Origin: Fulvitalea axinellae
GTDB taxonomy: Bacteria; Bacteroidota; Bacteroidia; Cytophagales; Cyclobacteriaceae
Length of the DNA: 64,000 bases
Assembly (NCBI RefSeq): GCF_036492835.1
Contig: NZ_AP025314.1
Coordinates: forward strand, 744,001-808,000
Reading direction: 5' to 3'
Each line of letters starts with the position of its first letter. Within the stretch, counting starts at the first letter, position 1. The notes beneath the pieces are model-generated. The model did not search any database. It had not been told where the DNA came from and was given only the letters and a program-made list of their open reading frames with translations. Of this stretch, positions 25,141 through 33,301 are shown one piece after another. A program made the translations under genes and the position numbers.

Positions 25141-28100
25141 TTATTGCGTTTGGCAGTGGCGGTCCAAGGCGTATTTGGCTTTCTCGTTGCCCAGTTCCAC
25201 GGCTTTTTGCCAATCATCGCAAGCCTTTTCGTTTTTCTCTGTCTGGTAGTAGACCAACGCGCGTTCGTGGTAAAACTCGGAGCGTTTCGGGTCTAGGGAA
25301 ATCGCTCTGCCAAAGTCCTCTTTGGCCGCGCGGTAATTTTCCTGAAGCGAGAAGGACATGCCGCGTAGATAAAGGGCTTCCACATTGTCGCGCTCAAGAC
25401 GGAGCACCGCCGTAAGGTCGCGGATGGAGGCTTGGTACGACTCCTCTTCCATCATAATCGACGCACGGCTGAACAGCGCCCGTTTGTGGTCAGGCTTGAT
25501 CTTCAGCACTAGGTTCAGGTCCTCCATGGCGGCTTGGTCGTTGCCCAATGATTTGTTCGAGATAAAGCGGAGGTAGAACGCCTCGTGGTAGCGCTTGTCT
25601 TTGGCTACGGCTTTGGTGAGGTCTTCCGCCGCGGTCTCGAAATCACCGATTTTCATATAGGAACGTCCGCGCTGGAAGTACATCAGCTTGGTTTTGTAAC
25701 CGGCGGACTCGGCGTTTTCGAAGTATTTTACGGCCAACGGAAAATTATCCTGACGGTAATAGGAGTCGCCCAAGTAGAACAGCAAATCGCCGTCGGGTTT
25801 GTCGTTTGGTCCCTTCAGGTCCTCGGCCTTGGTGAGGTCGGCGGAGCATTCGGCGTATTTTTCCAGCTTGTAATAAGCCGCGCCCCTGTTTTGGTAGGCT
25901 CTTACGTAGTTTGGGTCTATCGCCAAGGCTTTGCCGAAGTCTTCCACGGCGTCGTCGTAGCGCTGAAGGCGGAATTTGGCTTTGCCTCGGTTGTTCAAAA
26001 ACTGCGGATCGCCTACCCCGAGGTCAATGGCTTTGTCAAAATCGGCCACGGCCTTGTCGTATTCCTTGGCGCGGTAACGGCAGTTGCCGCGGTAGGCGTA
26101 GGCCAGCTTTAATTGGCCGTCGATCTCGATGGTTTTGTCAAAATCCGCCGAAGCTTTGGCGAACGCTTTCTCTTTATAGTGCGACATTCCGCGGTGGAAA
26201 TAGACCGTGGTGTCCGAAGCGCCGTTCTGGATAGCTTTGTCAAACTGCGGAATGGCTTTTTTGAATTCTCCCTGATGATAATAGGCGTCGGCCAAGGCGT
26301 AGAAGAGTTTCGGGTCGGTGTTGTTCGCCTTGAACGCTTGTTGGAGATAAGTCAGCGCCCCGGCGTAATCGGCCTGTAGGTAGAGGCAGTATCCGCGGGC
26401 CATCTTCGCCTCGGTGGATGCGGATCCTTTCTCTTCGGCTTTAACGAATTCGGCCAATGCTTCGGGATATTTGCCCATACGGAAGAGCGCCAAGCCACCG
26501 TATTGCAGGCTGGTGCCGTCGTCTTGGAAAGCGGCTGAGAGTTTGTTGGCGTCGGCCAGGGTTTTCTCGTATTGTTTGCTTTTGTAGGCCAATCCCACCC
26601 GCGCTTTGTAGGCGTCGTGGTATTCGGAATCGGTGGCTACGGACTTGTCCAAGTCGGCGAGGGCTTCGTCGGGCTTTTCGAGCTTGAGTTTGGCCCTACC
26701 TCGGATATAATAGAGCTCGGCGGTTTTGTGTCCGCCGTTTTCGGCTTTGTCCAATGTGCTTACCGCTTTGTTGTAGTCCTTGATCCGGATGGCGGCTTTG
26801 GCCAATAGCATTTTTGTCTCCGCTTCGGCGTCGCCTTTGGCTACGGCTTTTTCCAAATCGGCCACGGCGCCATTGTAGGCTTTGGCTATGTAACGGCCCT
26901 CGCCCCGCTGGCGATAAAGCCCCGCTTCGGAAACGCCGGCTTTTTCGGCCAGGTCAAAATCGGAAACGGCCTCGGCAAAACGCTTCAGGGCGAAGTAGGA
27001 ACGAGCGCGGGCGTAATAGACCGCACCACTTTTTTGTCCCAAAGCTTCGGCGTCGCTCAGCAGTTTGACCGCTTTGGAATGGTCGGCTTCGCCAAAAGCC
27101 ATCAGCCCGCGGGCCAAATGGACATCGGCGCGGCGGGAACCGGCGACTATGGCTTTGTCAAGGCTTTTGCGGGCGGGTTCTTTACGGCTCAGCTCCCAAG
27201 AGGCCACACCGTGGCGTTCGAAAAGGGCTTTGTCTGTTTGTCCTGCGTCGCGGGCTTTTTCCAAAGCTTCGCAGGCTTTGGCGTAGTCTTTCATCTCGAA
27301 ATGGCAAAGGCCTTCGCCGAGTTTGGCTTTGCCGAGCAGGTTTTCATCGGCGGAAGCCTTAACGAAATCAGGAATCGCCTGCCGGTAATCTTCCAAGCGA
27401 AGAAGGCAGGAGCCACGGAGCAGGTAGAGTTCGTTGTCGGTGGCGCCCAGAGCTAAGGCTTTCGCGAAGTCAGCGGAAGCGGCTTGATATTCTTTCTTGG
27501 CGAACTTAACGCGTCCGGCGTATTCGTAGATTTCGGCTTTCTTTGTTCCTTTCAGTATGGCTTTGGCCAAAGCGGGCTGGGCCTCTTCTTTTTGGCCCGT
27601 CTTGTATAGCGATATGCCGGCTATTTCCAGAATACGGAGGCTTTTGTCGGCTCCGGTCACTTTCTTGGCGGCTTTGGCGGCGCCCGAGTAGTTCTTTTTC
27701 TCGAAATGAGCCACGGCCAATATTTCCAAGGCTTCGTTATCGGCCAAGCTCTCGCGGGCGGCGGCTTCGAGGTTCGGAATCGCTTTGGCGTATTGTTTCA
27801 GTTTGGCGTAGGCCAATCCGGAATAGAGCGGAATATCTTTTTCTTTCGATCCTTTTTGTTTGGCCAAGATCAGTTCGGTAGTGGCCACCTCGAATTTGCC
27901 TTTATGGTAGGCGCTCATGCCGTACATATATAGGAAGTCGGCCTTGTCGTAGCCTTTTTCCTTGGCTTTTTCGAAATCGGGGATGGCTTTGGCGTAGGCT
28001 TCCTTGCCGTATTGGATTTTGCCCCGGGCATAATAAACGCCGGCCTCGGTGTAGCCTTTCATAATGGCTTTGGAGAATGACAAAAGCGCCTCGTTCTCCA

Positions 28101-29910
28101 AACCGCCCAACACTTGGCTCTGGCCGAGGTAAAGGTGCGTGCGCGCCGAATCATATCCTTTGGATACCGCCCTCCCGAGGAATTCCCGCGCCGATTCGTG
28201 GTTTTTGGTTTTGAAATAAGCCATTCCCATCATGTTCAGCGACTCGGCGTTGCTCATTCCCTTGTCGGTGGCGGTCTGCAGTTCCACTATGGCGGTCTCG
28301 TATTTCTTGGTCTGGTACGCCATTATGCCGGAGTAGAAATGGAGTTCGGCTCCGTCTTCGCCCAGTTCTTTGGCTTTGTTCAAAGAGGCCTGCGCCGAAG
28401 GGAATTTCCCGATTTTGAACTGCGCTACGCCGGCCATCAAGTACTCGTTTTTGCCGGCTTTGCCAATTTTGGCCGCGCCGGCGAGTTTTTCCGCCGCCAG
28501 TCCGTATTCGGAGAGCTTGTAATGCGCCACGCCGAGCATACGGAGGGCGTCTTTGTTTTTTGTTCCCAAAGAAATCGCTTTGCCGAGGTCTTCGGTGGCC
28601 TCTTTCCACTGTTCCAAACCGAAGCGCGCGGTACCGCGGCCGTCGAAAGCTTTGGTGTAAGCCGGATTTAGGGCAATGGCCTGAGTGTAGTCTTTGTCGG
28701 CGCCTTTTAGGTCTTCGGTCAGCAGTTTGGCTTTGGCCCTGTTGTTATAGACAAGTTCGTCTTTGCGGCCAAGGCCTTCGGCTTTGTCGTAATATTTGAT
28801 GGCCTCGGCGTAGGCCTTTTCCCTGAAGCTGGCGTTGCCGGCCAGATAAAAAAGGTCGGCGTCGGATGCGCCTGCGTCAAAGGCCTTGGCGAAAAACTCT
28901 TTTGCCGAAGCGTATTCTTTCTTTTTATATAAGGCTTGCGCCAAAGTGGCTAGGACTTTTGCCGTAGGCTTGTCCTTTCCGGCCAAGACTTTCAGTCGGG
29001 TTACGGCGTCTTCGTATTTTTTCAGCTCGAAAGCGCTGAGCCCGGCCACGCGAAGGCATTCCGGATTGTCGGTTTTCAGTTCCAAGGCCAGATCGGCGTG
29101 TTTTTTCGCTCCCGAATATTCGCCTTTGGCAAACAACAGCTCTGAAGCGTTCGACAAGGCGATAAAGTTGTCCGGATGACGGCGGGCGTAGGCTACAAAA
29201 GCCTTTGTGGCCGATACGGAATCCTTTTTGACCAAAGCCACGAACGCCCGGAGCATTCCGTTGTCGAACGCATGCTTGTCGGCCCATTGGCCAAGCTTCA
29301 TCGGACGGTCCTGTACAAAACCGGGGCCTTGAACCGGCACGGCCACAAAGCCGTTGCTCCCCGCCGAGGCCAGAACGGCCACGACTTTGCCGCCATCCAA
29401 TACAGGGGCGCCCAACGCTTGTGAGCGTACGGCTCTGTTTCCGACGGCTAATTGGCCGAATCCTTCGAAAGTCTCGGGAACAATAAGTTTGTCAAAGGCC
29501 AGCTTTTCGGATTTCCTTACCGTAGGGGCGAACAAAGCGCTTCCGCCTTTCCCGTTTTTCGGAAATTGCGACGACAGTTCCAGAGGCTCCGCTTTTGGCG
29601 AAGTTTTTTCCATGGAGAAAGTCACTACGCCGCCGTAAACGTCCCAACTCAGGATCTTGGAAACCTCCGATACAGTGCTGTCTGGCCAATAAACCTGCGC
29701 TGAAGTCGCCTTGGCGAAGAGTCCGGCGTGGGAAACGGCGTTTCCTCCCGGTCCCGCCACGAAAGCCGTACCGCTCCGCAAAGGTTTTCCCTGGGCGTTC
29801 AATACGCGTACATGGAGGATGGAATTTTCCTGGGCCAAAAGCCTGCCCGCCGACATCCCGAAAAATAGAAGGGCAAAAAGAGCGAAAAGCGTCTGCCTTT
29901 TCATATTCAT
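25141..29910 (-). CDS. Giant TPR protein with degenerate trypsin-like N-terminus
   Basis: About 1,589 residues. The start is placed at the Met at 29908-29910, followed by an ordinary signal peptide (MKRQTLFALFALLFFGMSAG); 29 further codons upstream encode an unlikely leader. Mature residues ~28-230 look like a decayed chymotrypsin-fold domain: SGTAFVAGPGG matches the GSGF strand and LGAPVLDGGKVVAVL the oxyanion/Ser region, but the catalytic Ser and a properly placed His are missing. The rest is roughly 35-40 tetratricopeptide repeats (YYNRGxAxFxLxxYxxAxxDFxKAIxL type). The protein should be a periplasmic or surface scaffold binding other proteins. No partner genes are adjacent. It ends at a strong terminator. 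Confidence 0.88.
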   Translation of the reverse strand: MNMKRQTLFALFALLFFGMSAGRLLAQENSILHVRVLNAQGKPLRSGTAFVAGPGGNAVSHAGLFAKATSAQVYWPDSTVSEVSKILSWDVYGGVVTFSMEKTSPKAEPLELSSQFPKNGKGGSALFAPTVRKSEKLAFDKLIVPETFEGFGQLAVGNRAVRSQALGAPVLDGGKVVAVLASAGSNGFVAVPVQGPGFVQDRPMKLGQWADKHAFDNGMLRAFVALVKKDSVSATKAFVAYARRHPDNFIALSNASELLFAKGEYSGAKKHADLALELKTDNPECLRVAGLSAFELKKYEDAVTRLKVLAGKDKPTAKVLATLAQALYKKKEYASAKEFFAKAFDAGASDADLFYLAGNASFREKAYAEAIKYYDKAEGLGRKDELVYNNRAKAKLLTEDLKGADKDYTQAIALNPAYTKAFDGRGTARFGLEQWKEATEDLGKAISLGTKNKDALRMLGVAHYKLSEYGLAAEKLAGAAKIGKAGKNEYLMAGVAQFKIGKFPSAQASLNKAKELGEDGAELHFYSGIMAYQTKKYETAIVELQTATDKGMSNAESLNMMGMAYFKTKNHESAREFLGRAVSKGYDSARTHLYLGQSQVLGGLENEALLSFSKAIMKGYTEAGVYYARGKIQYGKEAYAKAIPDFEKAKEKGYDKADFLYMYGMSAYHKGKFEVATTELILAKQKGSKEKDIPLYSGLAYAKLKQYAKAIPNLEAAARESLADNEALEILAVAHFEKKNYSGAAKAAKKVTGADKSLRILEIAGISLYKTGQKEEAQPALAKAILKGTKKAEIYEYAGRVKFAKKEYQAASADFAKALALGATDNELYLLRGSCLLRLEDYRQAIPDFVKASADENLLGKAKLGEGLCHFEMKDYAKACEALEKARDAGQTDKALFERHGVASWELSRKEPARKSLDKAIVAGSRRADVHLARGLMAFGEADHSKAVKLLSDAEALGQKSGAVYYARARSYFALKRFAEAVSDFDLAEKAGVSEAGLYRQRGEGRYIAKAYNGAVADLEKAVAKGDAEAETKMLLAKAAIRIKDYNKAVSTLDKAENGGHKTAELYYIRGRAKLKLEKPDEALADLDKSVATDSEYHDAYKARVGLAYKSKQYEKTLADANKLSAAFQDDGTSLQYGGLALFRMGKYPEALAEFVKAEEKGSASTEAKMARGYCLYLQADYAGALTYLQQAFKANNTDPKLFYALADAYYHQGEFKKAIPQFDKAIQNGASDTTVYFHRGMSHYKEKAFAKASADFDKTIEIDGQLKLAYAYRGNCRYRAKEYDKAVADFDKAIDLGVGDPQFLNNRGKAKFRLQRYDDAVEDFGKALAIDPNYVRAYQNRGAAYYKLEKYAECSADLTKAEDLKGPNDKPDGDLLFYLGDSYYRQDNFPLAVKYFENAESAGYKTKLMYFQRGRSYMKIGDFETAAEDLTKAVAKDKRYHEAFYLRFISNKSLGNDQAAMEDLNLVLKIKPDHKRALFSRASIMMEEESYQASIRDLTAVLRLERDNVEALYLRGMSFSLQENYRAAKEDFGRAISLDPKRSEFYHERALVYYQTEKNEKACDDWQKAVELGNEKAKYALDRHCQTQ

Positions 29911-30486
29911 ATCAATTATTTGCGTTTGCGTCTTGAAATCGCCAGTGAAGCTTTTCGTTTTTGTTCCGATAAAAACTCTGGAAAAGGCAAAAAACATCTG
30001 CTCACTAGGGATTGGAAATGATATTCAATGCCAAAATAAAAAATAATTAGGCTAAGTGGGCACTTCGAAAGCATGTATTCCAAAAACCCGGCATAGGAAC
30101 ATTTTACGGTATGTCAGTTAAAGTGTGGGCATCTTTTCCGTAAGCCTGCCCATTCTTGGTAGAAAACCTTTTTTCGGCAAGTGGCGTAACTTTTAATGCG
30201 TTGATAGTGTGTGGATTGGGTGCGTAGCGATTGCGTGAATGTAGAGGGCGGTGGTTGTCGGCGGTGAAACCCCGTGACGGACAGGCTAATAGCAACAATC
30301 CGGGCGATGTTTGGTTTAGATCCGTGTAGTCTTCGCGACAACTCCCATATAATCAATCGGATAAACCCGAAGAAAGGATAAAATTTATATACTGCGGATA
30401 GCCATTTAGAAAAAATTGCGTAAATTCGCACTCTGATTTTCAGGACTATCGAGAATTAAGGACACAGAAATAAATCATAGGTTAGC
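29911..30486. other. Intergenic region upstream of rpsU
   Basis: 576 bases separate the divergent TPR gene and rpsU. Short minus-strand frames here (65 to 105 codons) are proline-, arginine- and threonine-rich and look non-coding. A weak candidate minus-7 box, TAAATTCG, lies at 30421-30428, 59 bases before the rpsU start, without a clear minus-33 element. No RNA gene or riboswitch was recognised. Confidence 0.45.
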
Positions 30487-30681
30487 ATGATCATCGTAAA
30501 TGTAAAAGAGAACGAGTCTATTGAGAAGGCTCTGAAGAGGTTCAAGAAGAAATTCGAGCGTACTGGCGTTTTGCGTGAGTTGAGAGCTAGAAACTACTAC
30601 GAGAAGCCATCTGTAAAGAGCAGACAGCAGAGAATCAAAGCCGCTTACAAGCAAAAATTGTACGCTGAGCAAAACTACTAA
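30487..30681 (+). CDS. rpsU: Ribosomal protein bS21
   Basis: 64-residue small-subunit ribosomal protein. The N-terminus [20 protein letters not shown] and the basic helices REL(R)[11 protein letters not shown] match bS21 of Bacteroidota closely. bS21 sits near the 3' end of 16S rRNA and affects initiation; in Bacteroidota it is linked to the unusual handling of the anti-Shine-Dalgarno region. It precedes a xerC-type recombinase gene and hpf, a common gene order in the phylum. Confidence 0.97.
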   Translation: MIIVNVKENESIEKALKRFKKKFERTGVLRELRARNYYEKPSVKSRQQRIKAAYKQKLYAEQNY

Positions 30682-30710
30682 TACCAGTATTTTGCAGGCT
30701 TACGAGCTTA

Positions 30711-30761
30711 TAATATATTAGTGTTGAGCTTGGCCTAAACCAAGCCAACCCTAATATATTA
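30711..30761 (+). promoter_or_regulatory. Long stem-loop between rpsU and the recombinase gene
   Basis: Outer arms TAATATATTAG (30711-30721) and CTAATATATTA (30751-30761) are perfectly complementary, and an inner hairpin GCTTGG (30728-30733) with CCAAGC (30740-30745) stacks inside. The structure ends two bases before the recombinase ATG, so it would occupy the translation start region. It has no T tail and is not a typical terminator. Confidence 0.75.
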
Positions 30762-30763
30762 TC

Positions 30764-31645
30764 ATGATTGAAACATTCCTCACCTACTTAGAAGCCGAAA
30801 AACGTTGCAGCCGACATACGGTCCTGGCCTATAGGAACGACCTGCAGCAATTTGCCGATTTTGCGGCTTCGCAGAATTTCCCCGAAGATTTCTCAGAATT
30901 GAGGCATACCCACGTTCGTTCGTGGATACTCAACCTTATTGAATCCGGTATACAACCCCGTTCCGTAAACCGGAAGATAGCCGGAATGCGCTCATTTTTT
31001 CGTTTCCTGCTTCGCCGGGGCCATGTTACCGTCAACCCGATGACGAAAGTGCGTCCGCTGAAGGTGAAAAAATCCCTACCCAACTTTGTCCCTGAAAATG
31101 ACATGACCAAACTGCTGGATCATGACGGCGTTTTCGGCGACGATTTTCAAGGAGCCCGCGACCGAATGATTTTCGAGCTTTTATACGGAACAGGTATCAG
31201 GCTTTCCGAGTTAATCAATTTAAAAGAGGATAATATCGATTTATTCACCCGGAGCATTAAAGTCTTGGGAAAGAGGAACAAAGAACGGATTATACCTTTC
31301 GGGACCGGTCTGTCCGAAACGATAAAACGGTACTTGGTGCAGAAAAAGGCCCTGCAGGGCAACTCAAGCCCGTTTTTTATCGTAACAAATAAAGGAAAGC
31401 AAGCATATTCAGTGTTTGTTTACAGGACGGTCCGCAAGTACCTTGACATGTTTACGACTATAGAAAAGCGGAGTCCGCACGTCCTGAGACACACCTTCGC
31501 AACACACTTGGTAAACAACGGCGCGGAACTTAACGCCGTGAAAGATTTGTTGGGGCACGAAAGCCTCAGCGCAACCCAGGTGTATACCCACAATACGTTG
31601 GGCAAGCTGAAGGAAATCTTCGACAGGGCGCACCCTAAAGCATAA
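30764..31645 (+). CDS. xerC: Tyrosine recombinase (XerC/XerD type)
   Basis: 293-residue site-specific recombinase. It has an N-terminal SAM-like core-binding domain (about 1-90) and a C-terminal catalytic domain. The catalytic set is complete: Arg146 (GTGIRLSEL), Lys170, His239 and Arg242 (HVLRHTFATHL), His265 (LGHESLSATQ) and nucleophile Tyr274. The length and the LRHTFATHL segment fit XerC/XerD chromosome-dimer resolution proteins, and the location with ribosomal genes supports a housekeeping role; a distinction between C and D cannot be made firmly. It is likely co-transcribed with rpsU and hpf. Confidence 0.92.
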   Translation: MIETFLTYLEAEKRCSRHTVLAYRNDLQQFADFAASQNFPEDFSELRHTHVRSWILNLIESGIQPRSVNRKIAGMRSFFRFLLRRGHVTVNPMTKVRPLKVKKSLPNFVPENDMTKLLDHDGVFGDDFQGARDRMIFELLYGTGIRLSELINLKEDNIDLFTRSIKVLGKRNKERIIPFGTGLSETIKRYLVQKKALQGNSSPFFIVTNKGKQAYSVFVYRTVRKYLDMFTTIEKRSPHVLRHTFATHLVNNGAELNAVKDLLGHESLSATQVYTHNTLGKLKEIFDRAHPKA

Positions 31646-31666
31646 AGTTCACCAAAAAGAAGGCTT

Positions 31667-31969
31667 ATGAAAGTTCAGATGCATTCCTTGAAATTCGACG
31701 CTGACGTTAAACTAGTTAACCTCATCCAGAAGAAATTAGACAAGCTGGAGACCTTCTACGACAGAATCATTGACGGTGAAGTTTATATGAAACTTGACAA
31801 GGACAGTGATAACGGTAACAAGATTATAGAGATTCTCCTGAACGTACCTGGAAACCAAATTTTTGCAAAAGAGCAAGCGGAATCATTTGAAATCGCCGCG
31901 GACACAGCGGTAGAGGCATTGAGAAGGCAAATCAAAAAACACAAAGAAAAGCAAATATCTCAGAGATAG
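31667..31969 (+). CDS. hpf: Ribosome hibernation promoting factor (short form)
   Basis: 100-residue protein with the beta-alpha-beta-beta-beta-alpha fold of HPF/RaiA. The opening KVQMHSLKFDADVKLVNLIQ, the central KLDKDSDNGNKIIEILLNVPG and the basic C-terminal helix AVEALRRQIKKHKEK are typical of the short form. It binds the 30S decoding and A/P sites and inactivates ribosomes in stationary phase. It is 21 bases downstream of the recombinase gene and is followed by a terminator. Confidence 0.94.
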   Translation: MKVQMHSLKFDADVKLVNLIQKKLDKLETFYDRIIDGEVYMKLDKDSDNGNKIIEILLNVPGNQIFAKEQAESFEIAADTAVEALRRQIKKHKEKQISQR

Positions 31970-31990
31970 AATACTGCATTATTCCAATAA

Positions 31991-32015
31991 GGTCGCCAAA
32001 TGGCGACCTTTTTTT
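31991..32015 (+). terminator. Terminator of the rpsU-xerC-hpf unit
   Basis: Seven-bp stem GGTCGCC (31991-31997) with GGCGACC (32002-32008), a 4-base loop, and a T run of seven. Confidence 0.93.
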
Positions 32016-32276
32016 GTTTAAGGAGAATTGACTTTTTAAAGTGTCTTATGTGGGGAATCGTCGTTTAAGCTATGGTGGCCTAACATCTTTTTTTGCTGAG
32101 AAAAATACAAAATCATCAAGTAATAAAAAGCCGGAGAGGGATGTAGAATGATTGTAATGTGAGCGTGTGGCCGTTATTCCCCTGGTTATAAGAGAGGTGA
32201 AGTATGGTAGAAGTAGGTTTCGAAAGAGAATGTTTAGGCAAGATTAACTATAAAAAGAAATAAAAAATTAAAATAA

Positions 32277-32308
32277 TTGAATCCATTATCATAGTAATTA
32301 TATATTTG
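32277..32308 (+). promoter_or_regulatory. Bacteroidota-type promoter of the DUF6252-like lipoprotein gene
   Basis: A TTG at 32277-32279 and TATATTTG at 32301-32308 fit the phylum consensus TTG then TAnnTTTG, with 21 bases between them. The ATG at 32342 is 34 bases downstream of the minus-7 box. Confidence 0.72.
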
Positions 32309-32341
32309 TGTGTTAGCTATTTCAACTTATCAAAACAGAAT

Positions 32342-33205
32342 ATGAAAACCATTGTGCGTACTTTTCTGCTAATAGGCTTTTTCTGTGTTACGTCACTTTC
32401 CTGCCAAACTATTGAAGCGCCTTTCGGACTCAATGATTTACTTCCCGTTGATTTTGCGTCAGGCGCTTTGAGCGCAAAAGTTGGCGGAGTTGACTGGAAA
32501 GCGACAAAGTCTATAACTGGGAATTATGAAGGCGGAGTCTTGACCCTTAGCGGTTCTTCTGCTGATGATTCCAAGATACAGCTCACTTTGGCGGAAGAGG
32601 ATTTGAGAACAGGTTCTCACACCTTGCCTGTAGGCGCTGCGACATATACCGATGGCGACGGTACTTTTAAGTCAATTGACGCCGGAACGCTTTTGATCTC
32701 TGATTTGCAAAATGGTTTGGCGTCAGGATCTTTTCATTTCAAAGTCAAAAAGAGTGAGGAAGCTGAGGAGCTTTTGATTACGGGCGGGACATTTTCGCAG
32801 ATCCGTTATATTCCTGTTCCAACAGATGGTGGAGGAGATGTACCTAAAGGGTTTGATATGAAAGTCGGATCTGAGGATTGGAAGTTATCATCGATTACTG
32901 CCACTGCAGTGTCTGGGAAGTTGATAATCCAAGGTGCGGATACTAAGCATAATTTGAGTATTACTGTCTCAGAGTCGATTACAAAAGGTACACATGAAGT
33001 TGGACCTAATGTTGTCGTTATGTATATTCCAGATGCCGATGGAACTAAAGGACAGATAGGTAAATCGGGTTCGATTAAGGTTACCAATCATGATACTTCA
33101 GCAAAGAAGATAGAGGGAAGTTTGGACATAACTCTCCAAGGTCAAATTGATACAAGCCTAAGCACAAAGATCACAGGTACCTTTTCTGTTACATATTCAG
33201 AATAG
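32342..33205 (+). CDS. Lipoprotein with two DUF6252-like domains
   Basis: 287 residues starting with a lipoprotein signal (MKTIVRTFLLIGFF, lipobox SLSC). An ATG 12 codons upstream exists, but the signal and the promoter support the start at 32342. Two similar halves follow: residues ~35-155, starting SAKVGGVDWKATKS, and ~160-285, starting DMKVGSEDWKLSS. The start FxxKVGG-x-W resembles DUF6252, a Bacteroidota family of small beta-sandwich lipoproteins of unknown function. It probably sits in the outer membrane, and no partner gene is evident. Confidence 0.78.
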   Translation: MKTIVRTFLLIGFFCVTSLSCQTIEAPFGLNDLLPVDFASGALSAKVGGVDWKATKSITGNYEGGVLTLSGSSADDSKIQLTLAEEDLRTGSHTLPVGAATYTDGDGTFKSIDAGTLLISDLQNGLASGSFHFKVKKSEEAEELLITGGTFSQIRYIPVPTDGGGDVPKGFDMKVGSEDWKLSSITATAVSGKLIIQGADTKHNLSITVSESITKGTHEVGPNVVVMYIPDADGTKGQIGKSGSIKVTNHDTSAKKIEGSLDITLQGQIDTSLSTKITGTFSVTYSE

Positions 33206-33253
33206 GAGTTAGAAAGCCTATATGCAAAATGATATGAAACTCATTTTGGTTAC

Positions 33254-33283
33254 AAACGCTCCGCAGAAAAGCGGAGCGTTTTT
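33254..33283. terminator. Terminator between lipoprotein and kinase-like genes
   Basis: Eleven-bp perfect stem AAACGCTCCGC (33254-33264) with GCGGAGCGTTT (33271-33281) and a T tail, between convergent genes. Confidence 0.9.
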
Positions 33284-33301
33284 ATTTTTCGGAGAAGGGT
33301 T

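Larger units (their letters stand above)
31970..32341. other. AT-rich intergenic region with consensus promoter
   Basis: 372 bases. It holds the terminator of the preceding unit and, near the right end, the promoter annotated at 32277-32308. The middle part is AT-rich with no recognisable gene. Confidence 0.6.

Noticed and set aside
30240..30330. Cobalamin-type riboswitch upstream of rpsU
   Set aside because: A few GC-rich stretches suggested it, but the conserved core elements are missing and no cobalamin gene follows.
30104..30431. Two minus-strand frames upstream of rpsU
   Set aside because: Composition rich in Arg, Ser and Thr with no family resemblance or start signal; the region is better read as non-coding leader.
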